From Nostoc punctiforme NIES-2108 (GTDB taxonomy: Bacteria; Cyanobacteriota; Cyanobacteriia; Cyanobacteriales; Nostocaceae): 64,000 bases of DNA. Under the pieces are notes generated by a model, which saw nothing but the letters and a program-made list of their open reading frames with translations, had not been told where the DNA came from and ran no database searches. Positions 26,221 to 35,428 of this stretch are shown here, piece by piece. Position 1 is the first letter of the stretch. Every line of letters starts with the position of its first letter. Both the position numbers and the translations under genes were made by a program. The stretch spans positions 124,001-188,000 of the forward strand of contig LXQE01000147.1 in NCBI GenBank assembly GCA_003326195.1, in the 5' to 3' direction.

Positions 26221-26394
26221 ATGTTTGGTCGAATAGCCATAACCTCTACCGCTAAACAGCAAGGGTTTGAGGTGATTGATGCTCAATTAAACACAGTTGA
26301 CATCACAGCCAAACGCGATCGTATTGAACAGGACAGAGTTTATCGTGTCCAAGTTGTTTGGCTGCCAGATGCGACCCTTATTTTTAGGATTTAA
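26221..26394 (+). CDS. Possible 57-residue hypothetical protein or gene remnant
   Basis: An ATG-initiated frame reading MFGRIAITSTAKQQGFEVID, ending in VVWLPDATLIFRI and a TAA. The composition is protein-like and it contains a HIP1-like CGCGATCG. No ribosome binding site is clear and no family is recognised. It could be the tail of a decayed gene. It overlaps no other frame. Confidence 0.3.
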   Translation: MFGRIAITSTAKQQGFEVIDAQLNTVDITAKRDRIEQDRVYRVQVVWLPDATLIFRI

Positions 26395-26413
26395 TCTATG
26401 AAAATTTCTGTGA

Positions 26414-27163
26414 CTAAATAGCAAACAGTTTTCCTCTAGGACGAAGTGCCGATTTAATAGAAGCACGCCTTGCTAAACTCCATATTGTGGCTTGATTTGC
26501 TGTAACTATAGGAATCTTTAAATCTGCTTCTAATTCCTCAATTACCTCAAATGTTCTCCATGCCGTACAGGGTAAGACAATAGCATCTGCATCTTTGTGA
26601 GATACCTCTTTGATAAAAGTTGCGGCTTCATTGGGTAACTGATGCCAAAGGTAATTCTTTTTTGCTACTTCTTTTGAGCGTTCATCACCCTTAAACCCCA
26701 CTATTTCAAAAGGCGCTTCACTCAAAAACGTTTTTAGCGTTTGGTTATTCCATTCTGGATAAGGAGTAACTACAGAAATTTTCTTAATCTCTAGATATGC
26801 CAAGGCTTCTAATAGAGCCAGAGCAGGCACAACAACAGGTACTCCTAGCACCTGCGTCAACCGTTGCTCTAATTGTTCGGCAAAAACTCGCCCTCGGTAA
26901 AATGTTGCTATTGTGAAGCCGTATGCTCCAAAATGTACCCCGGCTCTAGCTAATTTTTCTACTTCTTTAACAGCTTCTTCATTGATGTCATCCATTGATT
27001 CATAGCTCTCAAATGCGTGTGAGCGTTGAGCAATCACACGATGGCTATGAATAGTAACTTGACTGGAAAAAGCAGAGTTAAAGTCAGGCTCAAACGTGGT
27101 GTTACCTGCCGGTACTAGCAAGCCAAGACGGATTTGCCTATTAGAGTCAGCTTTCGAGTACAT
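26414..27163 (-). CDS. Asp/Glu racemase superfamily protein (maleate isomerase/arylmalonate decarboxylase-like)
   Basis: 249 residues. The start IRLGLLVPAGNTTFEPDF and the segments YGFTIATFYRG and IVLPCTAWRT are the signatures of the maleate cis-trans isomerase/arylmalonate decarboxylase branch. Two-cysteine racemases have Cys in both half-sites. Here the first site is GFTIAT without Cys and only the second Cys (LPCTAW) remains, the arrangement known from arylmalonate decarboxylase. That suggests decarboxylase or single-base chemistry rather than racemisation (inference). It is divergent from the GST gene, 273 bases apart. Confidence 0.8.
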   Translation of the reverse strand: MYSKADSNRQIRLGLLVPAGNTTFEPDFNSAFSSQVTIHSHRVIAQRSHAFESYESMDDINEEAVKEVEKLARAGVHFGAYGFTIATFYRGRVFAEQLEQRLTQVLGVPVVVPALALLEALAYLEIKKISVVTPYPEWNNQTLKTFLSEAPFEIVGFKGDERSKEVAKKNYLWHQLPNEAATFIKEVSHKDADAIVLPCTAWRTFEVIEELEADLKIPIVTANQATIWSLARRASIKSALRPRGKLFAI

Positions 27164-27436
27164 ATAATACCTCTTTTTGACAAGCCTGATTATGTCTAGA
27201 TATTTATTTAGTTACACTAATAATTAGGTATACATATTTTCAGGAAAACTGTATAATATAGAAACTACGTTAAACCGACCGATAAACTGTAATATATCAC
27301 TTAACTGACATAGATACCTGCCAGTCAATTATTTCACTGCACTAATCAACACATCTGGCTTTTGTCTTATTGCTTTAGTTGGAGTTGTGCAATCTCAAAT
27401 AGTCTGCATCTACAATGATTACAAGGAAAAAATTTC

Positions 27437-28108
27437 ATGAGCAACATACAACTATACTTCGCCAAAGCGTCTACCTTCTCTCAACGTACTCGCGTCGTCT
27501 TACTGGAAAAAGGTATTGACTTCACCCCGATAGAAATTGACTTACAAAATAAACCAGATGGGTACACGCAGATTTCGCGCTATGGTAAAGTTCCGGCTAT
27601 CAAACATGGGGATGTTGAAATTTACGAGTCCGGTATTATCAATGAATATCTAGATGAAGTTTTTCCAGAACCACCTTTGTTACCGCGCGATCCCGCAGCT
27701 AAAGCGATCGCTCGCATCTGGATAGACTACGCCAATACTCGCCTTGTCCCAGCTTTTAACAAATTTCTGCGTGGTAAAGATAGCACCGAACAGGAACAAG
27801 GACGAAAAGAGTTCACAGAAGCACTTCTATATATTGAACAAGAAGGATTAGGCAAAGGTGATTACTTATTAGGAGATCAGTTTAGCCTAGTTGATATCAG
27901 CTTCTATCCTTGGTTTGAACGTTTACCACTCTTAGAACACTTCCGCAAATTCACACTACCAGCCGAAACACCTCGTTTGCAGACATGGTGGAATCTGGTA
28001 GGCGATCGCCAGTCAATTCAAGCAGTTGCAAATCCTGTGGACTTCTATTTGCAAAGATTCGCCAAAGTTCTCGGTGAACCTCTTCCCGTTGGTGCATCTC
28101 AAAAATAG
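27437..28108 (+). CDS. Glutathione S-transferase family protein
   Basis: 223 residues. The N-terminal thioredoxin-fold half has the candidate active-site Ser in [15 protein letters not shown] (cis-Pro) and [12 protein letters not shown] (the ES glutathione contact). The C-terminal helical half has [14 protein letters not shown] with the N-capping box Ser-Asp. The protein is soluble and cytoplasmic. AAGGAAAAAATTTC lies before ATG 27437. The CmcJ-like oxidoreductase gene begins 45 bases downstream, so they likely form an operon; the GST may act on the same small molecule. Confidence 0.9.
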   Translation: MSNIQLYFAKASTFSQRTRVVLLEKGIDFTPIEIDLQNKPDGYTQISRYGKVPAIKHGDVEIYESGIINEYLDEVFPEPPLLPRDPAAKAIARIWIDYANTRLVPAFNKFLRGKDSTEQEQGRKEFTEALLYIEQEGLGKGDYLLGDQFSLVDISFYPWFERLPLLEHFRKFTLPAETPRLQTWWNLVGDRQSIQAVANPVDFYLQRFAKVLGEPLPVGASQK

Positions 28109-28153
28109 GACACATGACCAACTAATTAACCAAAATCCAAAATGGGATAACCT

Positions 28154-29026
28154 ATGAGCTTAAATAACCAAGTTCTAGACAAACCAATTTCCGCAGAACT
28201 GCCATACGTAGAGGCCAACCTCACTTACCTGATTCCAACGGCAGAAAAACCTGTTAACTATACTTACGAACCGCCAGTCGGGATTCCTCGCACAAATGCA
28301 ACTTATCAGACGCATAAACTGCCAATTTACAATGCTCGTTCTATCTCAGAGAATATCTCGTTAGATCGAGAAGGTTTCGCCTTTACTGGACATAATACTA
28401 ATGTCCGCAACTTTTACGATGAAGACGAAGTACGCCGCGTCTACTATCCTGAAGCCGAGCAATTGTTAAAAGAAGTGGCAGGTGCAACGAAGGTAGTAAT
28501 ATTCGATCACACCCTGCGTAATGCCAGTCAGTCAAAGCCAGGTGAGAATAATATTAAAGAACCTGCCTTGCGTGTACACAACGATTTCACCGCCAAATCA
28601 GGCTATACTCGCGCCGGTTTGGAACTAGCAGCGCGAGGCATAGATGATGATGATATTGATACATTACTAAAACAACGATTTGCCATCATCAATGTTTGGC
28701 GAGCGATCGCACAACCAATCCAAGAGTCACCATTAGCACTGTGTGACGCGCAAAGTATCGTACCCACAGACCTTGTAGCTGGCGATCTTGTGTACCGCGA
28801 TCGGGTTGGTGAGACATACGGAGTCACGTATAACTCCCAACATAAATGGTTCTACTTCCCGCAAATGCACAGAGACGAAGCACTATTTATCAAATGCTTT
28901 GACTCCGCAGAAGACGGACACGCCCGTTTTGCCGCCCATACAGCCTTTGAAGACCCCACCAGCCCAGCCAACGCTCCCCCACGAGAAAGCATCGAACTCC
29001 GAACATTGGTCTTTTATCCCGCATAG
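28154..29026 (+). CDS. CmcJ/NvfI-family oxidoreductase
   Basis: 290 residues resembling the CmcJ/NvfI family (cephamycin 7-hydroxylase partner CmcJ and fungal NvfI-like non-haem iron enzymes). Conserved elements seen are YDEDEVRRVYYPEAE, VVIFDHTLRN, RVHNDFT (candidate His-x-Asp iron ligands), FAIINVWRAI, and FAAHTAFEDPTSP with a candidate third His near the C-terminus. It is expected to hydroxylate or modify a small organic acid or natural product in the cytoplasm. It follows the GST gene closely. With the racemase-like gene it may form a small secondary-metabolism or detoxification set. Confidence 0.82.
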   Translation: MSLNNQVLDKPISAELPYVEANLTYLIPTAEKPVNYTYEPPVGIPRTNATYQTHKLPIYNARSISENISLDREGFAFTGHNTNVRNFYDEDEVRRVYYPEAEQLLKEVAGATKVVIFDHTLRNASQSKPGENNIKEPALRVHNDFTAKSGYTRAGLELAARGIDDDDIDTLLKQRFAIINVWRAIAQPIQESPLALCDAQSIVPTDLVAGDLVYRDRVGETYGVTYNSQHKWFYFPQMHRDEALFIKCFDSAEDGHARFAAHTAFEDPTSPANAPPRESIELRTLVFYPA

Positions 29027-29115
29027 ATCGCAAAAACTTGTCTCAAACTCCTACTATCTGCGCCTCTGCGTAAAATAAATTACAGCAGTTTTCGTGTATT
29101 TGAACCATACCTGTC

Positions 29116-29143
29116 ATAGGGGCGCAAGGCCTTGCGCCCCTAC
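29116..29143. repeat. Palindrome AGGGGCGCAAGG/CCTTGCGCCCCT
   Basis: A perfect 12-bp inverted repeat with no spacer, between two convergent genes. A degenerate relative occurs at 15597-15630. It may serve as a transcription stop, although no T-run follows. Confidence 0.6.
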
Positions 29144-29161
29144 TAGATTCGCCCATTAAAC

Positions 29162-30187
29162 TTAGTCAGGCTGCGTAGTTTTATCGTGTAACGTAAAAGT
29201 AGTATTTAATGAAGTAGCTATTTGTGTAAAAACCTCCTTTGCTGGTGAAGCATATTCGCTGATCGCAATCGGATTTCCAGTATCACTACCGCTACAAATG
29301 CGGGGATCAATGGGAATTTGTCCCAATAGAGGTGCTTGTAATTCTGCGGCTAATTGTTCGCCGCCACCACTACCAAAAATCGGTGTGCGTGAACCACAAT
29401 CACCACAAATTAAATAACTCATATTTTCAATGATGCCAAGGACAGGAACACCCACTTGGCGAAACATATATATATTACGTCGTACATCTGCAACAGCTAC
29501 TTGTTGCGGAGTTGTCACTAAAATGACTCCACAAATTGGGCTTTCTTGGATAATTGTAATTTGAGCATCACCTGTACCGGGAGGTAAATCTATCAATAAA
29601 TAATCTAATTCCCCCCATTCCACATCTTGCAAAAATTGCGTGATAATTTTATGCAATACAGGCCCCCGCCATGCCAAAGGACGATTTGCTTCTGCAAGTA
29701 AACCCACTGACATTATTTTTATTCCCTGAACTTCTAGAGGTAAAAACTTATCACCTGTGGGAGTATTAATCACTTGAATATCAGCTTGTCCCAAACCCAA
29801 CATTTGGGGAACATTGGGGCCATAGACATCAGCATCTAATAGTCCTACTTTTGCACCTTGTAATTTTAAAGCGGCGGCGATATTAACGGCTGTTATGGAT
29901 TTGCCCACACCACCTTTACCACTAGAAACTGCAAGAGTTGTTTTAACACCGGGAATTGTACAAATTTGAATATAAGTTTTTTTACACCAAGATAAAGATG
30001 ATAATTTAGATTGAATTTCTGGCTGTAATTGGTGCTGATGAGAACCAATATATAAACGTAAGTAAATATAGTCATCAACTATGCGGAGATTTCGCACCAT
30101 TCCCAAACTAACGATGTCATTTTTTAAAATAGGTTCAATGATTTGTTTGAGTAGTTGAACGACTTCCTGCTTATTGTCTGTAGTCAT
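29162..30187 (-). CDS. Mrp/ApbC-family P-loop ATPase (iron-sulfur carrier)
   Basis: 341 residues. A short N-terminal DUF59/MIP18-like region (residues 1-90) precedes the ParA/Mrp ATPase domain. This has the deviant Walker A SSGKGGVGKS (about 107), DADVYGPNVPQMLG, LIDLPPGTGDAQ, and the CGDC pair (about 262-265) that in this family binds a bridging [4Fe-4S] cluster. It probably transfers iron-sulfur clusters in the cytosol. It is transcribed convergently with the CmcJ-like gene. Family assignment is secure. Confidence 0.92.
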   Translation of the reverse strand: MTTDNKQEVVQLLKQIIEPILKNDIVSLGMVRNLRIVDDYIYLRLYIGSHQHQLQPEIQSKLSSLSWCKKTYIQICTIPGVKTTLAVSSGKGGVGKSITAVNIAAALKLQGAKVGLLDADVYGPNVPQMLGLGQADIQVINTPTGDKFLPLEVQGIKIMSVGLLAEANRPLAWRGPVLHKIITQFLQDVEWGELDYLLIDLPPGTGDAQITIIQESPICGVILVTTPQQVAVADVRRNIYMFRQVGVPVLGIIENMSYLICGDCGSRTPIFGSGGGEQLAAELQAPLLGQIPIDPRICSGSDTGNPIAISEYASPAKEVFTQIATSLNTTFTLHDKTTQPD

Positions 30188-30292
30188 ATCTTCTGAATGT
30201 TAGAAGGGATATTTTTGTACCTCATGTTAGTGTAAGTTCTCCTAAAGAATTTGAAATCTGCTGTATAACTTTTAAGAATTTATTTTACAAGT

Positions 30293-30805
30293 ATGTCTTA
30301 TGCACTCGTACATTACCCCAATATTAACACAGAAGATATCAATCAAATAAGGCATAAATATGACCCACAAGTTGATTTAATTGAGCCACATATTACACTT
30401 GTATTTCCCGTATTCGAGTTTATTAATAAAAACAATCTCATTCTTCATATTGATAGTATTTTGAGTAAGTGGAAAATATTTCCTATTTGTCTCAAAGGAT
30501 TACAAAAATCATGGGATGAGTATATGTTTTTAATGGTTGAAGAAGGAAAAGTAGATATGGTAAAGCTACACAACGAATTATATACAGGTATATTAGCTGA
30601 ATATATCCGGGAAAATTTACCATTCGTTCCACATTTAACGCTAGGAAAATTTACAAAAGATACAGATAAATTTTTGCAAGTGTTAGAAGAAGTACAACAT
30701 TTCGATTTAAATTATCGTTGTTTTGTCGATAAAGTTCACCTGATAAATATTGATGATAAGCAGAGGTCAATAATTTGGAGTCAAGAATTTGTATTGCGAA
30801 ATTAG
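30293..30805 (+). CDS. 2'-5' RNA ligase / 2H phosphoesterase family protein
   Basis: 170 residues with the two characteristic HxT motifs, PHITLVF (about 34-40) and PHLTLGK (about 113-119). These define the 2H phosphoesterase superfamily, which acts on 2'-5' or cyclic phosphate bonds in RNA or nucleotides. The length is typical. It is divergent from the Mrp gene, 105 bases apart. The physiological substrate is unknown. Confidence 0.88.
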   Translation: MSYALVHYPNINTEDINQIRHKYDPQVDLIEPHITLVFPVFEFINKNNLILHIDSILSKWKIFPICLKGLQKSWDEYMFLMVEEGKVDMVKLHNELYTGILAEYIRENLPFVPHLTLGKFTKDTDKFLQVLEEVQHFDLNYRCFVDKVHLINIDDKQRSIIWSQEFVLRN

Positions 30806-30863
30806 CAAAGCTTTGATTTGATCGGTTTGGCACTACTAAGTTACCAAGAATGATCGCTCTGAT

Positions 30864-31631
30864 TTAGATCATCTGCAAAACTTCTCTCACCCAAGCTTCT
30901 TCTTCGGGTGAGCGCACTATCTTTAAAGGTTGCGAATAATCAATTGCCAAGTCAAATCTAGCACGTTCGTAAACTTCGTTTAATAACCTTTGTAATTCAA
31001 CTATCGGTTCAGGTTCTCCCTCACGCAAAGGTACAGGAAAAATAGGAATTGGGTTTTTTAAATCAAAAGTATATAAATCTGCATCAGGCCTATTGTAGCT
31101 GCGACTGACCAAGATACTATAACTATAATCTGTGGTTGATGCTCCGAGAATAGGCATTGGCTGCCCTTGTCTCAAAAGGTCAATTTCTATTAAGTTGGTT
31201 GCAGAAGCCAAAATTTTCTGTCGTTTGCTTTCGTAGGTGGCTCTACCTTCTTTGGAGCGTTTATTTTTGGGGGAAAGTATTTCAATCACAGCAACTACTT
31301 CTTTGGTTGGAGTTGCTCGCACCTCTAAAAATCGCTCAGTTATCTGTTCAGGTACAGGAACTTTAACTTTACTGGGTTCAGCAAGTTTTGCAGCAGTCAA
31401 AGTTGTACTGTTATCTGTAGTGTTACGTTTGGCAACTGCTATATCAGCAATTCCTACGAGTAAGATATCATCTACACTAGTGTAAACTCGCTCTTCAATG
31501 GAAACTCGGTATTTAGGGACGATTTGGGGAGTTAGATCATCAGCGATCGCTACAATCAAACGATTGTGAACTTGATGCCAAAGTTCAGGCTGTTCCAAAT
31601 ACGGGTTCATTCCAGGAAATGGATTGTCCAT
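30864..31631 (-). CDS. DUF4058 family protein
   Basis: 255 residues starting MDNPFPGMNPYLEQPELWHQ, the family signature. It continues with YRVSIEERVY, ITERFLEVRA..EVVAVIEILSPKNKR and EIDLLRQGQPMP. The E-x(n)-ExLSPxNK pattern resembles a nuclease-like core, but function is not established. DUF4058 genes are multicopy and largely cyanobacterial. The HEAT-repeat gene lies 19 bases upstream (minus strand), so transcription may be shared. Confidence 0.9.
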   Translation of the reverse strand: MDNPFPGMNPYLEQPELWHQVHNRLIVAIADDLTPQIVPKYRVSIEERVYTSVDDILLVGIADIAVAKRNTTDNSTTLTAAKLAEPSKVKVPVPEQITERFLEVRATPTKEVVAVIEILSPKNKRSKEGRATYESKRQKILASATNLIEIDLLRQGQPMPILGASTTDYSYSILVSRSYNRPDADLYTFDLKNPIPIFPVPLREGEPEPIVELQRLLNEVYERARFDLAIDYSQPLKIVRSPEEEAWVREVLQMI

Positions 31632-31650
31632 TAGGCTTTCCCTTAATTAT

Positions 31651-32613
31651 TTACTGCTCCCTTGAGACTATTGTATCTGTTTGAATCTTCTGAATTGCCC
31701 GTTGTGCTTGGATGGACACTTCTTTGTCAGGGTCATCTAAGGCTTGTTGGAGGGGGTTAATAACGTCGGGGTGAGCTAAATTCCCAAGTGCGATCGCAGC
31801 TTCTTTGCGGACATCTGCATATTCATCTGTTAATGCTTGAATTAATCTCGGCATAACTTGAATATCTGGAATTTTTTGCAAAGCTTGTGCTGCTGATTTT
31901 CGCACTTGCCAATGTTCATCATTTAAAGCTATTTCTAATGCTAAAATTGCTTGATTATTTGCATGAATAGCCAGAGATTTAGCTGCATTCCGGCGAACTT
32001 GCCAGTCACGATCATTTGTAAGTGCTTGACAAAGTATTGTAATCACTTCTGCATCTTGTAAATGTTCTAAAGTTAAAGCAGCAGCACGACGTACACTTGC
32101 TTCCTCATCAAAGATTAAATTTAAAGCTTGGGGACATTTTTCTAGTTGATTTATATATCGCAGTGTCGTAATGGCTGCTTCTCTTAACTCAGGATTTTTT
32201 GATTCTAGAAATGGTAAAATGTCAGTTAAAGATTGAATATCATGTATTTTCCGCAAAAGTACTAAAATATTTAGTTGTATATTGACATCATTAGTTTGCA
32301 ACTTATCTAATAAAAGTAACAATTCATCTGGTGTCACCAATTCATTTAATGCTGATGCAGCTTCAGAGCGAATATCTGAATCTGCTGAAGTTAAGCATTC
32401 AATTAAAGCAGGAATCGCCACAGGATCGGCAATTTCCCAAAGGGCAGATATTGCTATTTTCTGAACAGTAATATGTTCGTCTTTCAAAGCTATAATTAAA
32501 GCGTCGATTGTTTCGTCATCGCCTAGATGTTGCAAGGTTTTTACAGCTACTATCCGATCATTTAGGTCAGGCGATCGCAGCATTTCTAGCCAATCCTTGA
32601 GGTCATTATTCAT
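31651..32613 (-). CDS. HEAT-repeat protein
   Basis: 320 residues made of about nine HEAT/PBS-lyase-like repeats of roughly 31 residues (pattern D..VR..AA.AL..L.D...I..L..AL.D). Examples are DDEHITVQKIAISALWEI, NDRDWQVRRNAAKSLA and DEYADVRKEAAIALGNL. No catalytic residues are present; a helical scaffold for protein binding is expected. The next gene upstream is a small ferredoxin, 19 bases away, and the ModA-like gene lies just before that, so all are probably one unit. Confidence 0.88.
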   Translation of the reverse strand: MNNDLKDWLEMLRSPDLNDRIVAVKTLQHLGDDETIDALIIALKDEHITVQKIAISALWEIADPVAIPALIECLTSADSDIRSEAASALNELVTPDELLLLLDKLQTNDVNIQLNILVLLRKIHDIQSLTDILPFLESKNPELREAAITTLRYINQLEKCPQALNLIFDEEASVRRAAALTLEHLQDAEVITILCQALTNDRDWQVRRNAAKSLAIHANNQAILALEIALNDEHWQVRKSAAQALQKIPDIQVMPRLIQALTDEYADVRKEAAIALGNLAHPDVINPLQQALDDPDKEVSIQAQRAIQKIQTDTIVSREQ

Positions 32614-32632
32614 TAATTTTTACCACAGATAA

Positions 32633-32860
32633 TTAACGTAACAAAAAGGGGATTTGTACTGTAATTGCATTGGTTGGACATTCTTTTTCACAAGGCAGAC
32701 AAAACCAACACTCATCATATTTCATGTAAGCTTTGCCTGTCTCTGGATTTTTTGCCAATACATCCAAGGGACAAACTTCAATACAGGCTGTGCATTTTTC
32801 TAAACATTTTGATTCATCAACGATCACAGGAACATCTATTCTTTGATTTATTAAAGCCAT
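32633..32860 (-). CDS. Small 2[4Fe-4S] ferredoxin
   Basis: 75 residues from ATG 32860 (MALINQRIDVPVIVDESKCL), with GGAG 7 bases upstream; a TTG at 32887 is also open but has no such site. Two Cys clusters are present: CLEKCTACIEVCP and CWFCLPCEKECP, giving eight cysteines for two [4Fe-4S] clusters. It is probably a cytoplasmic electron carrier or a subunit of an oxidoreductase. It lies between the HEAT-repeat gene and the ModA-like gene on the same strand. The expected catalytic partner is not present in this window. Confidence 0.9.
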   Translation of the reverse strand: MALINQRIDVPVIVDESKCLEKCTACIEVCPLDVLAKNPETGKAYMKYDECWFCLPCEKECPTNAITVQIPFLLR

Positions 32861-32932
32861 AAAATAACTCCATGATTTCGTACTCAAACTGTTAACTGAT
32901 AAAATAAATGGGGTAAGCTTGCATAAATTATC

Positions 32933-33847
32933 TCACGATTTGACCAATTTTTTATTCAAGATAAAAGCTACCCCTACCGCCAGCAAAATTCCACCCACAC
33001 CTTGATGTTCGGGAACAGAAGTAGAAGGTGCGGTAAATCCATACTTTGCTAAAATTTCTTGCCCTTTTTGTGACAGGATATATTCGGCCAACTTTTCACC
33101 ATCAGGATCGGCATTTTTCAGTGTAGTTAGTCCATAATTAGCTTTCGTTGCTAAATAGTCGGGTAACTCTACTATTTGCAGATTTTCACCACCTTCTGCT
33201 GCTTGGCCAGTCTTGCCACTGGTGTAATAAGCTAAAAATATATCTGCCTGTTTTGTTTCTTCTAAAAAGTAGACTAAATTATTTTTGCCATTAGGAACTA
33301 TAGGAGCATTAGGATTACCACCTACTAACTGTAAAGCTTTATTCTTCAAAATTTGAGAGCTACCATGTGTAACCCGATTGGCCTTGTCAAATATCTCCCA
33401 TGCATAGTTACCAGATGGATCTGCTATGGGCGTTGAAGTTCCCAATTTGATTTCAGGTTTTAGCAAAAAGTCCAACAAATTATCTGATGTGACACCAAGT
33501 TCCGACCTGACAACAGCAGTCATACGGTTGCTAGTGAAGTTCACTACAGGTTCACTCAAACCTTCTTCAAACAATGTTTGAGGGTTATTAATATCTGCAC
33601 TGGCAAAAACATCTGCGGATTTTCCAGTTTCAGAGAATTCTTGTTCTATAAATTCTCGTGTTAAACCAGACGGGCCAAATCGCGTTTCTACTGGAATTCC
33701 ATATTTTTCGTTAAAAGATTCAGCTACTTCTGTGAGACTATCGCGCAAACTTCCAGCACCGTATAGCTTAACTGCAAATGCCTGAGTTGGCAAAGTCACA
33801 CCGACAGCACAAGCTATCAGTGAAAAGGCAAAAAAATGCTTTTTCAT
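32933..33847 (-). CDS. ModA-like ABC substrate-binding protein with PEP-CTERM-like tail
   Basis: 304 residues: signal peptide (MKKHFFAFSLIACAVGVTLPTQAFA), then a type II periplasmic-binding domain of the molybdate/tungstate type (KLYGAGSLRDSLTEVAESF, TRFGPSGLTREFIE, DVFASADINNPQTL, GTSTPIADPSGNYAWEIF). The C-terminus is unusual: a spacer, VPEHQGV, a hydrophobic stretch (GGILLAVGVAFILN) and a basic end KKLVKS, the layout of PEP-CTERM sorting tails. The protein is thus probably sorted or anchored rather than free. No permease or ATPase gene is adjacent. The ligand cannot be decided from sequence. Confidence 0.88.
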   Translation of the reverse strand: MKKHFFAFSLIACAVGVTLPTQAFAVKLYGAGSLRDSLTEVAESFNEKYGIPVETRFGPSGLTREFIEQEFSETGKSADVFASADINNPQTLFEEGLSEPVVNFTSNRMTAVVRSELGVTSDNLLDFLLKPEIKLGTSTPIADPSGNYAWEIFDKANRVTHGSSQILKNKALQLVGGNPNAPIVPNGKNNLVYFLEETKQADIFLAYYTSGKTGQAAEGGENLQIVELPDYLATKANYGLTTLKNADPDGEKLAEYILSQKGQEILAKYGFTAPSTSVPEHQGVGGILLAVGVAFILNKKLVKS

Positions 33848-34572
33848 AGTTGTTATATTATTGCGTTGCTATTTTTACTGAGTGAATTATCTGTAACCCA
33901 TACTGAAGTATGGGTTTTGGTAAATATCTAAACTATTACCTCAGCCCATTAACTTTATAAATGAGTTCTGATATGTGCGTGGTTTGCGGTTAGAGCTATA
34001 TTACCAACTAAGTTGGAATAAATCAATCACCCAACATCTTCAAACGCTGACTTTATCAAATTTTTAAGTTTGTCATCAGTTTTATTCATGGAGGCGTCAA
34101 TCGTCCTGATGTTGCCCAGCCTATACTGAAATAACTGGCTGCACACAGATAATGTCCAGCAGCAAAAAGTGCCTTTAGGAGACAGGCAAAACATTTGTAT
34201 AGTAATTATGTATACATTAAGACCAAGTAATAAATATCAAGAAATTTCAAAATTTAAAACTGCAAACAAATTAGGAGGTATTCTACATAATTACTTAGCG
34301 ATCGCTAGCGGTTAGCATTCAAAACAATAGTTTATTTATACTCTGATACGGAGCTAACAGCGAAAGTCGGGTAAACCTTAATTAGAATTGATAATTTTTT
34401 ACTTTGTCGAAAATAAATTTTCATCTAGAGTAAGACAAAGATACCTACTGTTTACCACATAAAAAAGCTAGCTAAAGCCTCTGGCTCAATAGCTATGGGA
34501 AACCAAGCTTGATTCTTAAGAGTCTGGTTTCAAAATGGGTAACAGCAACATCCCCTATCAGCTCGATCACCT
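33848..34572. other. Gene-free stretch
   Basis: About 720 bases, AT-rich, with no convincing frame. A short palindromic ACCCATACTGAAGTATGGGT lies at 33897-33916, placed like an operator or hairpin upstream of the ModA-like gene. A 27-codon open run ending in HGGVNRPDVAQPILK near 34085-34130 could be the tail of a lost gene. Nothing else is recognisable. Confidence 0.5.
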
Positions 34573-35178
34573 ATGCTAAAAGTTATGCACTCGGCCGCCA
34601 ACTCAGCCACTCCAAATTCCCAGTGGGAGGATTTAATCAAGCTTCCAGCCCCAAACACAGTTCAATGGGACAATATCAAAACCCAATTAGACTTGGTGCT
34701 GTTGGCGCTAGAAACCTTAACTGGAATTGGTTCAGAGGCAATGCTTTCGGCGGCAACCGAACTGAATTTAGAGTCAAGAGTGCCAGACCGCGTAGCTTTA
34801 TGGCGATTACGCCAATCAAATCCTCTACGCAAAGGTCAAGGAGGGCGAAAAAAGCTAGATGTCGAAGAAGCGCGATCGCTTGTTTTGATCATCTGCTATC
34901 TAGCCAAACAGCACCAGGAATTGATTCGCCGCGCTGTTGGTCTGTTAGAACAAATGGCAGAAAATAACCGGGAACCTCACCAGGCTGCTTTACTTGGAGA
35001 CTATATTGATGCTTTTTGCAACACTTACCAAGAGCGGATGGAAGAGGACGAGCAAATCTCAACGGATTTACTAACCAACCTGGCCTTAAAACTGCTTGTA
35101 GATTTACTTTTTTACAGCGCTCTTGGTGGGCATCGCCGTCTCTGGCTAGCACTTATAGACCGTTCAACAAAATTTTAA
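34573..35178 (+). CDS. DUF3038 family protein
   Basis: 201 residues. The central part matches the cyanobacterial DUF3038 family strongly: WDNIKTQLDLVLLALETLTGIGSEAML, DRVALWRLRQSNPLRKGQGGRKKLDVEEAR, CYLAKQHQELIRRAVGLLEQ and GGHRRLWLALIDRS. It has no signal peptide and is helical. Function is unknown. It is followed by a DUF4335 gene, the usual partner in cyanobacteria, supporting a joint role. Confidence 0.92.
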   Translation: MLKVMHSAANSATPNSQWEDLIKLPAPNTVQWDNIKTQLDLVLLALETLTGIGSEAMLSAATELNLESRVPDRVALWRLRQSNPLRKGQGGRKKLDVEEARSLVLIICYLAKQHQELIRRAVGLLEQMAENNREPHQAALLGDYIDAFCNTYQERMEEDEQISTDLLTNLALKLLVDLLFYSALGGHRRLWLALIDRSTKF

Positions 35179-35428
35179 ATTTTAGATTTGAAATTCCTCA
35201 ATCAAAATTTGCTCATGAAAGTTTGCTAGGTAAGGATTCCTTTTTGATGGTCATTAGCTCTTGGGCGATGCACTTATCAGCAATGCTTTCTCCTTGCACG
35301 CCAGTTTGCACAACGGAAAGAACCTGACAAATTGCTGAGTGGAGGAATCCACCGTTCCAACTTTTCTTTGCAAGCAACTGGCTCAATTTTTGCAAAATCC
35401 CAATATAGTCTTCTTCGTAGTTCCTGTC

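Noticed and set aside
34060..34130. Open run ending HGGVNRPDVAQPILK
   Set aside because: Only 27 codons after a stop; too short to call as a gene or to assign.
34509..34967. 152-codon frame overlapping the DUF3038 gene
   Set aside because: It is in another frame of a clearly conserved gene and is Ser/Arg-rich without a family.
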